Below, one piece after another: positions 8,961 through 19,636 of a DNA stretch of 25,035 bases; positions within the stretch are counted from its first letter, which is position 1, and the number at the start of each line of letters is the position of its first letter. The stretch spans positions 837,112 to 862,146 of the forward strand of contig BFEA01000295.1 of NCBI GenBank assembly GCA_003427395.1, given 5' to 3'. Below the pieces are notes generated by a model that did not search any database, had not been told where the DNA came from, and saw only the letters and a list, made by a program, of their open reading frames with translations. The translations under genes were made by a program, and so were the position numbers. The DNA comes from Chara braunii (Eukaryota > Streptophyta > Charophyceae > Charales > Characeae).

Positions 8961-10344
8961 CTCCTAGTGTAGTTGAGCTCAAATTTTGTCTTTTTCACTC
9001 GTAATCTTCATCATCCACTTGTTTTCACACTTGGGAGTAAATCGCAACTCATGTGTTGATGTTTCCTAGTGTTTTTGTGATGTAGAATGCATGTATTATC
9101 CATTTCTCCTCTCCTATGTGAATCGCAATTCATTTCCTTGTGTAGTTGAACTCAAATCTTGTCTTTTTCACTTGTAATCTTCATCATCTACTTGTTTTCC
9201 TACTTGGGAATAAATCGCAGCTCATGTGTTCATGTTTCCTAGTGTTTTGGTGATGTAGAGTGCATGTATTGTTTATTTCTCCCCTCCTATGTGAATCGCA
9301 ATTCATCTCCTAGTGTAGTTGAACTCAAATCTCGTCTTGTTCACTTGTAATCTTTATCATCTACTTATTTTCCCACTTGGGAGTAAATTGCAACTCATGT
9401 GTTGATGTTTCCTAGTGTTTGGGTGATGTAGAGTGCATGTATTGTCCATTTCTCCCGTCCTATGTGAATCACAATTCATCTCCTAGTGTAGTTTGACTCA
9501 AATCTTGTCTTTTTCACTTGTAATCTTCATCATCTACTTGTTGTCCTACTTGGGAGTAAATCGCAACTCATATGTTGATGTTTCCTAGTGTTTTGGTGAT
9601 GTAGAGTGCATGTATTGTAAATTTTCTCCCCTCCTATGTGAATCGCAATTCATCTCCTATTGTAGTTGAGCTCAAATCTTGTTTTTTTCACTTGTTATTT
9701 TCATCATCTACTTGTTTTCCTACTTGGGAGTAAATCGCAACTCATGTATTGATGTTTCCTAGTGTTTTGGTGGTGTAGAGTGCATGTATTGTCCATTTCT
9801 CCCCTCCTATGTGAATCGTAATTCATCTCCTAGTGTGGTTGAACTCAAATCTTATCTATTTCACTTGTAATCTTCATCATCTACTTGTTTTCCTACTTGG
9901 GAGTAAATCACAACTCATGTGTTGATGTTTCCTAGTGCTTTAGTGATGTAGAGTGCATGTATTGTCCACTGCTCCACTTCTATGTGAATCGCAACTCATC
10001 TCCTATGGTGGTTGAGCTCAAATCTTGCCATTGTCACTTGTAATCTTCGTTTCCTACTAGTTGCGATACTAGGTTGTAAAGCGCTACACACATGTTGGTG
10101 TCAACAAGTATGTGAGTGTTCTAATGTGTATGATTTGTCCGTATCTTCATCCCTATGTGAATCGCAACTCATCTCGTAATGTAGTTGAACTCAAATCTTG
10201 TCATTTTCACTTGAAATCTTCATTTCCTACTAGTTTTTCTAGTTTAATGTAAATCGCAACACATGTGATGACATCAGTATGTGTTTGAGCATGTAGTGAG
10301 CGGGTTTTGTCCTTTTCTTCATCTCAATATTGATCGCAACTCAT
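8961..10344 (+). repeat. 173-bp tandem satellite, eight units
   Basis: Unit starts (CTCCTAGTGTAG or variant) lie at 8961, 9134, 9307, 9480, 9654, 9827, 10000 and 10173, and the next array starts at 10345. Steps are therefore 172-174 bp. Each unit contains AATCGCAACTCAT-like sequence twice (after GGGAGTA and after TATGTG), which suggests an older half-unit of 85-90 bp. A length near 170-180 bp is typical of plant and animal nucleosome-phased or centromeric satellites, but eight units alone do not show a centromere. Confidence 0.96.
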
Positions 10345-11165
10345 CCCCTAGTGTAGATTGTTGCAAAACTTGTCTTTTCGTTGTTCTTGATGCCGGGGTA
10401 TATGGCGATGTGTCCCTTGGTGTTCCACTGATTTCCCCCCTGTGTAGATTGCTGCAAAACTTGTCTTTTCGTTGTTCTTGATGCCGGGGTGTATGACGAT
10501 GTGTCCCTTAGTGTTCCGCTGATTTCCCCCTAGTGTAGATTGCTGCAAAACTTGTCTTTTCGCTGTTCTTGATGCCGGGGTGTATGGCGATGTGTCCCTT
10601 GGTGTTCCACTGATTTTCCCCTAGTGTAGATTAATGCAAAATTTGTCTTCTCGTTGATCTTCATGCCGGGGTGTATGGCGATGTGTCCCTTGGTGTTCCG
10701 TTGGGTTCCCCATAGTGTAGATTGCTGCAAAACTTGTCTTTCCGCTGTTCTTGATGCCGTGTGTATGGCGATGTGTCCCTTGGTGTTCCGCTGATTTCCC
10801 CCTAGTGTAGATTGCTGCAAAACTTGTCTTTTCGCTATTCTTGATGCTGGGGTGTATAGCGATGTGTCTCTTGGTGTTCCGCTGATTTCCCCCTAGTGAA
10901 GATTGCTGCAAAACTTGTCTTTTCGCTGTTCTTGATGCCGGGGTGTATGGTGATGTGTCGCTTGGTGTTCCGTTGATTTCCCCCTAGTGTAGATTGTTGC
11001 AAAACTTGTCTTTTCGCTGTTCTTGATGCTGGGCTGTATGGCGGTGTATCCCTTGGTGATCAGTTGATTTCCCCTATCGTGGTAATTGCTACAAAACTTG
11101 TCTTTCACTGATTGTGATGCTTGAGTGTATGGCAGTGCATCCCGTGTTGTTTCGCCGATCCCCCC
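10345..11165 (+). repeat. 91-bp tandem satellite, about nine units
   Basis: The landmark GTGTAG lies at 10351, 10442, 10533, 10624, 10715, 10805, 10896 (as GTGAAG), 10987 and about 11078, so the period is 91 bp. Units read GTGTAGATTGCTGCAAAACT then TTGATGCCGGGGTGTATGGC. The first 30 bases resemble the head of the 173-bp unit (CTAGTGTAG, then AAA.CTTGTCTTTT). Frames of up to 96 residues on minus (SFAAIYT..GKS) are repeat artefacts. Confidence 0.95.
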
Positions 11166-12150
11166 CCAATGTATGTGAGTTCATGTGTGGGAATGTCCTG
11201 CCCGTTCTTTGTTTTTCACCTGTCCGCCTACTGCGGTGCAGATCGAAACCTTAATCTTGGTGTAGTCTAGTGCTTTGAATAGCCTAAGATGCTGGCGTTG
11301 TCTGATTCCCGTTGCTGAGTGAACTACTGTTTCCCTCCCCTTGCTCTAGAATGAATACTGCTTGAGTTCACCCCTCCCCCGTGTTCTATTCGAACGCGGT
11401 AAGTACGAGGTTCGATAGGCTGTTGTTTTCTGGTAGTTTGAGGGTCTGCTGTACTTTCCCTCTGCTGGCAGCTGTAGGACTGCGGTTCTAGACAAAACCT
11501 GGCCAGCATAGACTGCTGACCCGGAAAAACGGTAGGGTAACCACCGTCGTTGCAAGGATCATGTGAAAACCGCAATCGGGAAGAATGAGGCCGACTACAT
11601 GTCGACAGCGGCGCTACAGAAAGTGTGGGAATGAGATCTGAGAATGCTCAGACCTCATATTCTGGGTATGAACAGATGACCTGCAGACCCAGCGGGCCAT
11701 TTGACTCCGTTTTGTGAAAAAATAAAAAAACGGACTTCCTCCGAACTGTTCGCCGGAAGCTGGCGGACGCCCGAAACAGGCAACTTGGTCAAAACGGTGT
11801 CGGAATGACACAAAATTTGTGGAGGTCTTCCCTGTGATACAGTGAGAGGGTCCACCAAAATCTGTGTCATTCTGATAACGTTTAGGGTAGGTAACATAGG
11901 ACTGAGCACACCGAATTTTCACCCCTGGAAGAAAAACAGCAAAAGCGGTAAGCTACTGCAAACAGCTGAATCTGCAGATTCTGCAGGTTCCCAGCCAACT
12001 GTATCTGCTGCAACTGTGTGTTTTCTGCTTAGGGACTGTGGACTGAGCACTGTGGGAAGTGTTTTTGCCTTGGGACTAAGGGGTACGGCGGGCAATGAGC
12101 CTGGTCGTACGGGGTAGGGGGCAACGCGGGGCCAAGGGTCACTTTGCACC
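11166..12150. other. low-repeat spacer, no supported gene
   Basis: Short open frames occur on both strands without recognisable motifs. Apart from the inverted repeat at 11790-11883 I see nothing that supports a gene or RNA. Confidence 0.5.
11790..11883. repeat. imperfect inverted repeat, possible foldback
   Basis: GAATGACACA at 11803-11812 is complementary to TGTGTCATTC at 11863-11872. Pairing continues inward (11813-11823 with 11851-11862) and outward to AAACG/CGTTT at about 11792/11881. Arms of roughly 32 bases, about 80 percent paired, enclose a 27-base loop that contains CTGTGATACAG. It may be a small foldback element or a hairpin RNA precursor; nothing else shows transcription. Confidence 0.55.
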
Positions 12151-12890
12151 CCGTCACCATCACCCGCACCCATTCACCATAGCCAACCTTCACTTACCTT
12201 CTTCCACCTCCATCACCTACACCCATCCACCATAGCCAACGTTCACGTACCTTTTTCCACCTCTGCCACTCGCACCCATCACCATAGCCAACCTTCACCT
12301 ACCTTCTTCCACCTCCATCACCCGCACCCATCCACCATAGCCAACCTTCACCTACCTTCTTCCACCTCCATCACNNNNNNNNNNNNNNNNNNNNNNNNNN
12401 NNNNNNNNNNNNNNNNNNNNNNNNNNNNNNNNNNNNNNNNNNNNNNNNNNNNNNNNNNNNNNNNNNNNNNNNNNNNNNNNNNNNNNNNNNNNNNNNNNNN
12501 NNNNNNNNNNNNNNNNNNNNNNNNNNNNNNNNNNNNNNNNNNNNNNNNNNNNNNNNNNNNNNNNNNNNNNNNNNNNNNNNNNNNNNNNNNNNNNNNNNNN
12601 NNNNNNNNNNNNNNNNNNNNNNNNNNNNNNNNNNNNNNNNNNNNNNNNNNNNNNNNNNNNNNNNNNNNNNNNNNNNNNNNNNNNNNNNNNNNNNNNNNNN
12701 NNNNNNNNNNNNNCCACCATAGCCAACCTTCACTTACCTTCTTCCACCTCCACCACCCGCACCCATCCACCATAGCCAACCTTCACTTACCTTCTTCCAC
12801 CTCCATCACTCACCCGTCCACCATAGCCAACCTTCATCGACCTTTTTCCACCTGTATAACCCGCACCCATCCACCATAGCCAACCTTCAA
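12151..12890 (+). repeat. 53-bp tandem array interrupted by an assembly gap
   Basis: Units of 53 bp start CCATAGCCAACCTTCAC at 12177, 12230, 12282 and 12335, and resume after the gap at about 12717, 12770, 12821 and 12874. The copy number is unknown because the array spans the N run. Apparent minus-strand frames through the gap are meaningless. Confidence 0.93.
12375..12713. other. assembly gap (339 N)
   Basis: All bases are N. The gap lies within the 53-bp array, as expected for a collapsed repeat. Confidence 0.99.
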
Positions 12891-13150
12891 TCCAAATCCA
12901 AGACTCAATCCAAATCCAAAGTTCAATCCAAATCCAAAGCTCAATCGAAATCCAAAGCTCAATCGAACCCCGAGGCTCTCTTCAATTTCAAGGCTCATTC
13001 CAATATCTCTTCCAAGGCTGAATCCAATATCCTTTCCAGAGCTGAGTCCAGTATCCTTTCCAAGGCTGAGTCCAATATCTTTTTCAATGCTTAGTCCAAT
13101 ATCTTTTTCCAGAGCTCAATCCAATATCTTTTCCAAAGCTCAGCTCTTTC
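12884..13150 (+). repeat. 18-bp then 24-bp short tandem repeats
   Basis: About four 18-bp units of TCCAAATCCAAAGCTCAA type (12886 onward) pass into 24-bp units of TCCAATATC.TTTCCA.AGCTGAG type up to about 13150. The two unit types share TCCAA...GCTCA, which suggests one grew from the other. Confidence 0.85.
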
Positions 13151-13229
13151 CAATCTTATCCTTCTCAAGCAACCACGCAAGGGGACCCCAGTGCCAATTC
13201 GAAAGAATGACCTTTGTCAGGGGTCATTC

Positions 13230-13383
13230 CGAACAACCTCGTTAGGGTCGTTCTTTCCAGTTCTAAGTCGAACAGCCGGGTTAGGGTCATTCTTATCCAT
13301 TTCAATCGGACAGCCTGGTTAGGATCATCCTTATCTATTTCCATTGGACAGCCTAGTTAGAGCCGCCCGTATCCATTCCAATA
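13230..13383 (+). repeat. 38-bp tandem repeat, four units
   Basis: Units start CGAACA or CGGACA at 13230, 13269, 13307 and 13345 and contain GGTTAGGGTCATTCTTATCC or a variant. Confidence 0.85.
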
Positions 13384-14539
13384 TTAGCGCCCGAGGGAAT
13401 GGGCCTCGAGGACACAGATCCTGTCTCTGTCTCGGAGGTGACCATCCCTTTAGCGTTTTATGCGTGCGTTTTTCCTTTTATCCTTCTCAACAATCTTTTA
13501 TCATCCATACATACACCCGACTTAGCGTCTAATGATCAAGTTGAGGCTCGCAGCCCCAAGCAGCACTAGCCCGCCCGATCGTTCAACCATTGTAGAGGAT
13601 GCTTGCTCAATCAATGTTCTCTCCCTCTTTCCGACCTCTCATGCCCCTTATTGCTTGTGAAATTGTTTGTGACTGGTTGGATTAGGCTCCTAGGGAAGAG
13701 GCTCCACGTGCCTCTTTACCCATAGGTCCCCTAACCTCTCTCGTGTTCGACCAACGTTCAATGTCTTGCTTTCCTCAACGAACCAAATTTCATTGTCTCT
13801 TTTCAAAATACGATCTTAGTTTTTCTCAGGAACCATAATACAACCGCCCTAGCAAGTCTCACACCAATGTTTCTCGTCAACCCTTGTCTTTGCAGAAACC
13901 TTTTAGGGCAGCCTGTCAACAAAATGTGACTCAAAAATTTGTTCATCCGTACTAAGTCCCGACTACTGCCTGCCTCATTTTGTTTTGACGGCGTGATTCT
14001 CACTGGCCAAGCCCTACCGCCAACATTTCTAGCATGCATTTGTCAAACTCACATCCTGCCTATTCTCTCTTGTTGCCACCAGCCCTTATCCCAATGTCTC
14101 AGCCAGTACTGAATATTTTGAGCATAAATATAGCGATCGACATCAACCTGTCTTGCCCTTGTCAAGTGTTGCGTAATCTAGACCACACCCTCAAAAAACG
14201 ACCGAAATGACTAATTGTCCTTCTTCTATCCCACATACAACCTATATATACAGCTTCTCTCACCGTGGCTCAATTTTCTTTCTTGGTTCCTTGTCCCCTA
14301 GCCTCTCCGAGTTCCTTTAATTGTGGGGCGTACCCCAGCCATACTTATAAGGGAGAACACCTATCCTTTCCTTTCTGCGGATATCTCAAGCGTTCTTCCG
14401 TCGTGAAAAGTCGACACTGTGACCGACTCGCCCCTCCTCATCTCTCTTTCGACCCTGATGGCCCAGGTATTACATTAACCCATTGATAAAACCACTGGCT
14501 GCGTAATTGCCAAAAATCCTTATGCCACTTTGTAATGTT
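13384..14539. other. spacer downstream of gag2, no supported gene
   Basis: No gene is supported. In the minus direction this is where protease, reverse transcriptase and integrase should follow gag. I see no such motif in the available frames, so the pol part is absent or decayed beyond recognition. CCTATATATACAG at about 14231 is TATA-like, but no gene is attached to it. Confidence 0.45.
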
Positions 14540-15862
14540 CCCTTACAGTTATCAACCTAAGGTCCTCCTTCCCTCTTCCAACTTGGCTACTTCCTCTGCC
14601 GCTCTCTCCCAATAGGTATCGATAGTTTGGCGATGATCTTGTCCTCGACTATCCTCTGGTCCTCATGTCGCATCGCTCGTTTTGGTGTCCTTTCGCTGTT
14701 TGAGGTCCGGTCGCGTCCCTCCTTCCTTTCTCAAGCGACGGTCCCGTCCTACCCACGACCCCGCTTCTTCTCGTGGTTACATATTGGCCCTCACCAAAGC
14801 TCGCCCACCCACTTTCTCTATTACCGAAAAGTCTAGGTTGTTTAATGTCGCTATAACGCATCTCATTCCCTCGTATGAATTCCAGTCAACCCTTTCTCCG
14901 TTAGGACCCAGGATTTGTCCCTTGAGGGTCCTAGAACACCGCCCTCCTATGATGTCATGGTTAAGCTTCGGACAAAGGCTAACGAAGTGTCCCATCAAGG
15001 TGCAATATCGACATAATTCCTTCAAAGGATCTCTCCGACCGGTCCGGTGCTCGGGTCTTGGAGCTTGCACCACCCGAGGGGTATCCCCTATCCTTTCTCT
15101 CTGGCTGTCCAGCCCTTCGCCTTGATCATGCCACTCCTTCGGCCTCCTTGTTACTTCGCACCTGGTTGTTTCTAGAAACTCAAACCCTTCGTCGTTTTGC
15201 TGACGACTCTCTTTTTTGATACCCCCCTCCTGGTCGAGCCAGACTGTCAGTCTCTCCCTTAGATTCCACAACTCACTATGGTCTTCATTTGACAAGGATT
15301 GTCCCCCCGTGTATTGACTCACTCCATGGTTCGCTCCTGGCTTCCTTATTTACTTCGCGATCCCTACCTTGGAAGGTCGCATCCCCTCTTTTCCCCCCGT
15401 GTTTCCACCCATCCCCCATTCGTCGGGCTTCCCAATCATGCACTCTCGTTGCATCTCACCTTGCCACTGATCATTGTGTAGCTTATCGTCATCCTCAACC
15501 TCAATGTCCTTTATCATTTCTTCAATTACACTAGCCTTGTAGGCTGTTATTATCTGCTCCACTTCCTTAAGTCTTCGTAGGGTATCAACCACCTTCCTTT
15601 TCTTCGTCAATCCACCCTGCGAAATTTGTGACTTTTTCGTATTTCCAACTAAGACTAGCCTCATTCCCTGAGATCCTGTAGGCCTCCTCCCGGTATGATC
15701 CTCTTTTTTCAAAATCCTTCTCGCGTAGCCTTTGACCCCCTCGTTGTTGAACCGTCTATTGGTATTTATGCTACCATCTTGTTTCCCCGGATTCTGACCA
15801 TCCATGTTGCCTATCCGGTCCCGTTTATTTCTTCGGCCCTTCCTGTTGTTTGCGATGTCCAT
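14540..15862 (-). pseudogene. gag: gag2, decayed retrotransposon gag lacking its central domain
   Basis: The frame from 15862 has a basic Asn/Lys/Arg-rich start, then KKRKVVDTLRRLKEVEQI and AYKASVIEEMI. These match the same part of gag1 (KKTKVSN...LAEIEKRTAEYKARLMEEMM). An in-frame TAA lies at 15350-15352. The frame resumes with LWNLRERLTVWLDQEG (gag1: LWSLRESVLGWLDHEG) and jumps almost directly to a CCHC zinc knuckle at 14972-15013. The capsid-like centre seen in gag1 is absent. GPNGERVDWNS and LNNLDF follow, then stops at 14777 and beyond, with faint coding similarity to about 14540. It lies head to tail behind gag1 and is probably nonfunctional. Confidence 0.75.
14972..15013 (-). other. 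CCHC zinc knuckle of gag2
   Basis: CRYCTLMGHFVSLC fits C-x2-C-x4-H-x4-C with all four ligands present. This motif binds nucleic acid in retroelement nucleocapsids. Confidence 0.9.
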
Positions 15863-18305
15863 ATCGTATTAGACCTGCATGCCATACAATCGAAGGAAGG
15901 ATGACGTGCTTTACACTCTACGTTTTCCCTTAGTTTTTTTACTACTACCAGGTCTAACAACGTTTTCGCCTTCAAATTCAACTTACTTTCTTTCTTGTCA
16001 AAGAGAGTCTCCTACTTTCAATCCCTCTCCTGCAGTCCGACCATTTTCCGAAAGTTGGGCGTAAACTTCAACGGAGGTATTAGCACTATTGCAGAGGGCA
16101 TTCACAACGTCATTGACAGACACCCCCGCCTCCTCTATTTCCTGTTCTTGTGGTTCCGAGGCCTCCTCTACCTTTACGTGTCGGCGCGTTAGCAATTGCC
16201 TGAGACCTTTAAGCAATCTCGGGCTTGCTTGCAGCATGGTTTGAAACGATACAGATACCATGGTACCTAGGAGTTTGCTCAGGGTGTCGTCGATTTCTGG
16301 CATAGTGAGGATCAAAATTTGGTATCTGAATTTCTTCTTTGCCGTCGTGGCTTTGTCTATTGGTTCCTCCTCCCTGGCTTTTTTGTAGACTTCTTCCATC
16401 ACCATATCTCTAATAAGTTTCTTCTCTGCCCCTGCCCGCCGGGTGGTGATGTTCACCCTATCTTGCCCATTACCTTCTAGGATGACGTTCACCTGTGGTC
16501 CGCGTCCCCTCGGTTGGTCCCCGACAATGTCGACTACCGGTTCTGCTTCTACGACAACTATGTCCAGGTTGTTCAGGAGGACGACGGCATGTCGCATTCC
16601 TCCTTCCGAGTTTCAGTTTATGCGCTCTCCTTGAGGCCCGAAAATTTCCCCTTTGAGTGACCTGCTGCACCTCTGCCTCATGATATCATGGTTGAGTCTC
16701 AGGCAGGTCCGTACGAAGTGTTCGACCATTGTGCAGTACTTGCACTGCTCATTGGCCGGGTCCCTCCTGCCATAACCTCGATTCGCTACTGCCGCCGGAA
16801 TTACGGCCTCTTGGGGCGGGAAGGCGGGTCGGGACACTTGCGCCTGCATTACTAATAGCGCATTCTCCACTCTTTCTATCTTGTTATCGACCTCATGCAC
16901 CCGCTCATGCAGGCTCTTTATCCCCTTCTTGACCTTGTCTCCCGTTTTTCCAGTCAAGTTTATAACCGCTCCTTCCTTGAGCAGGACTAGTGTCTCGGTC
17001 ACTATTGTCTTTTATGCGAGGTCTGTTACCGTGCTGAAATCCACATCCCTAGTGTACTCGAACTTCCTAGTCTGCTGGTAAGCTGACAGAATCTTATCTT
17101 TGTCGAATTCGGAGAACTGCCTTTGAAATACTTACTCATTATCCGATCTGTTACCTCGGGAATTCGTAACGCGGCTAAAGTAAAGACCCTTAGGAAGTCG
17201 TTGTACATTGCATAGTTCTTCCTTTGGACTGCCGCAAACTCGACTTTTGTTGCCATCTTCTCCGCTTTTAAGTACTTTCTCATCATCTCGTTCCTGGTNT
17301 CCTTCCAGGATCCACTAGTGGCGACAATGGCTATAATGTCTCTACCCAGACTCAATTACACATGCTGCCCCAAATGGTCCATTTTTTCTTCCTCACTCCA
17401 TTTCAACAAGGCTGCCAGGTTCTCATAGTCTATCAGGAACTCCGTAATGTTCGTCCCGTCAAAAGTGAGTTTCTTCTTGGCATCGGCCAGATACCCCTGA
17501 TTCTTATTCAAAGCCCGGGTGAGGGTAACTACTATTTTTTTAAGACCTCCCTCAGAGCTACCTGTTTCACCAGCCCGACTAGTCCCTTCTCCTTCCTTGC
17601 TATCCCCCTGCTTTTCCCCGGCTTTTGGCGTACCCTCATGGTCCAACCATCCTAGCACGCTCTCTCTAAGACTCCAAAGTCCGTCACAACCCTTTGCTAC
17701 TTTTGGTGTGGCGGGCAAGCGACTAGCCCCGCTGTCCATAGCAGGCGGGGTCGTAGCCTTTTTTGCCATCACGGCCGGAGCGTCCCCTTTTTCCTTCCCT
17801 TTCTTGCTGGGTGTTCCCTTATGGCTGTTATCCTTCCCTCCGTGCCTGATTTCGCCCTGGCTGACCCTACGTTCCTTTTGCGACCCTTCTCCCAAGGAAT
17901 CCCTTTCATTTTCGGCCATCATTTCTTCCATAAGCCGCGCTTTATATTCTGCGGTTCGCTTTTCTATCTCTGCCAGCTTACAGGGGGCATTCGAGACCTT
18001 CGTTTTCTTGGGCGTAGTCCCTTCTATGTTTCGAGGACTCGATCTTTCATGGTCTCTTCCTCCCCTCTTTTGCTACCCCTGGCTTTCCCCGAACTTTCGC
18101 CTGTCGAAAGATCCTTCCCATCTTCCCTGATTCCCTCTGCTTTCGCCGACTCTCGATCCTTTACTGATTCTTCGTTTCGCTCCGTACCCCTACCCGTGCC
18201 CTGACTTCCTTTGCTTCGCAGTTCCTCAGCCTCTTCTTCCAACACCATCCCTTTACCTACCCTGCATATGGAATTTTTTTTTTTGCGAAACGGCCGGTTG
18301 TTCAT
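15811..18305 (-). pseudogene. gag: gag1, retrotransposon gag polyprotein, multiply interrupted
   Basis: Read from 18305, a Lys/Glu-rich leader shifts frame near 18040-18110. Then come EGTTPKKTKVSN and EIEKRTAEYKARLMEEMM, a charged linker, LWSLRESVLGWLDHEG, and a capsid-like region starting KLTFDGTNITEFLIDYENLA. An in-frame TAA lies at 17356-17358 and the same frame then continues (SLGRDIIAIVA). One base is lost near 17127 and another TAA lies near 17012. A coiled-coil stretch (about 16835-16940) precedes the CCHC knuckle. A TGA at 16613-16615 replaces Trp of GERxxWNS. After KKKFRYQILILTMPEIDDTL and LLKGLRQLLTRR the frame shifts once more near 16000 and stays open to TAG at 15811-15813. There is one ambiguous base at 17299. 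It packages or coats element RNA in intact relatives. Confidence 0.8.
16703..16744 (-). other. CCHC zinc knuckle of gag1
   Basis: CKYCTMVEHFVRTC fits C-x2-C-x4-H-x4-C. The following LRLNHDIMRQRCSRSLKGEI is nearly repeated in gag2 (PKLNHDIIGGRCSRTLKGQI), which proves the two gags are homologous. Confidence 0.92.
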
Positions 18306-18704
18306 AGCTTCCCTAGTTCCCGGGCCCTAAGGTCCCCTTATTCTTACTTATTTTCATGCTTTTCCGTTTTATTTTGTCGGGACGACTCACCCAACGATTT
18401 CTTACAGGGCGCCGTTCTATCTGTCTTCTGCCGGAAGGCTTGCTGCCGAGGTTTGACATTTTGTTACTGTCGTGCCCCAGTCCCATAAGGCGGTGTCTGA
18501 GGCTAGGGGCTCTCCCCTCGAGGGTAGCCCTTTTGACTCCCTGACACCCGGACGCCCCAGTGCTTTTCAGCGCGGGTGGTCTTCCCAGTTCCCTCCTGCC
18601 ACGATCTCAGGTGGGACGGAACTCCGACCACTGCTCTCTTGCTGACGGCTAACGTCTCATTCCGGTTTTTCACCTTTTACTTTTTCGCCGATACTTTTCC
18701 TTTC
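18306..18704. other. junction between gene D and gag1, nothing recognised
   Basis: This 400-bp stretch separates the stop of D from the gag1 leader on the same strand. I see no long terminal repeat ends, primer-binding site or coding frame that I can support. It includes an A/T homopolymer (T9) at about 18276-18284 just inside gag1. Confidence 0.4.
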
Positions 18705-19490
18705 TCACGCCGGTCCCCTAGGTCTGTTTTGCTCGTCTGGTTCCTCGAACAGGTCAGGCACCCCGCCAAGGTAGTTTTCTCCCATCTCTATTGTCCTAAC
18801 GATTATTGGTTCATATTCCTCAAACGCCAAGCGAGGCAACCCGAATATCAAAATTTCAATGAGGTCAAGTAATTCCCATTCCTGATTTCCCCAGAACGGT
18901 CCATGCCTGACCGACACATCGTAAAACATCCCTGTTGTCTGTGGCTGGAAGTGGTGGATCCAGACCAGGGTCGAATCCACCAGGTCCCTGACCCTTTTGA
19001 GGCTGCCAAACACCAGGTCCACCATGAAGCGGGGGACTCGGCACCTCATCCCTGTCATTGGGGCCTTAAATTCTCGCAAACCTCCTACCTCCACCCGGGT
19101 TCTCAGTCCCACATTCCTTCTCCCTCGCACTTCCTGGCCTACCCGGTTCAGTACCCTAGTAGCCCTTTGGAAGATTGGTAACAACCCATGTTCTAGCGCC
19201 AGTACCGTTCCTAACATGTGCCATCCAAGTTGTGGTTGGTATACAGTTTCAGTCACTCTGAGGTCAGTATACAGATCGTCCCCTGGTCCCCTGTTAATCC
19301 TCATACCATCCCACAAACATTCTAATATCATGAACGCCTGGTCCCTTTCCCAGTTCATAACTCTCTGTTCGGTGTCAATTCCTCGGACCATGTAGCTTGC
19401 CGGGAGCGATACCTCCCATCCGTTTCCACTTTTCGTGGGTGGCCGAGGGTGCGTGAGCCGTCACGACATCCGTGCGCGTTCCATCGCCAT
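18705..19490 (-). pseudogene. paralog D of the unknown A-D family, one early stop
   Basis: Homology to A-C and the Met-Ala start put the beginning at 19490 (MAMERARMS). A TGA follows at 19461-19463, after which the frame is open to the end. GWEVSLPAS matches the GGVEMSIPP region of B. Further on are DLYTDLRV (shared with C: NLRV), LGTVLALEHG, then the family core RCRVPRFMVDLVFGS, RHGPFWGNQEWELLDLIEIL, and near the C-terminus IIVRTIEMGENYLGGVPDLFEE. If translation starts instead at 19391 (MVRGIDTEQR), a 228-residue ORF is intact. There is no signal peptide or membrane segment. Function is unknown. Confidence 0.68.
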
Positions 19491-19636
19491 TGTTGATTAG
19501 CGGTCTCCTGCACAGTTTAAACAGCAAGCAAATTTTGTTTATTCCATCCATTCTTCGGCCTCACCCGGGCAACTTCCCGGTTCTTCACCTTGATATTTTT
19601 TTTCCTCTCTACTCCTCCCTTTTTTTTTTGCGTCTC

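Noticed and set aside
8715-8972. Overlapping Lys/Glu-rich and Ser/Phe/Pro-rich ORFs on both strands
   Set aside because: They are translations of a polypyrimidine/polypurine tract open in several frames, without any other sign of coding.
10281-11108. Minus-strand ORFs with repeated SFAAIYT and GTHRHTP motifs
   Set aside because: They are passages through the 91-bp satellite. The period is not a multiple of three, so the peptide repeats only every 273 bases, and no constraint is visible.
12348-12779. ORFs spanning the N run
   Set aside because: The sequence is unknown there and the flanks are 53-bp repeats.
14222-14486. TATA-like sequence and a small plus-strand ORF after it
   Set aside because: The ORF has no motif or conserved copy, so a promoter call would rest only on a short AT string.
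13384-14539. pol genes (protease, reverse transcriptase, integrase) behind the gags
   Set aside because: No frame shows the catalytic motifs of these enzymes, and the sequence has no long open frame on minus.
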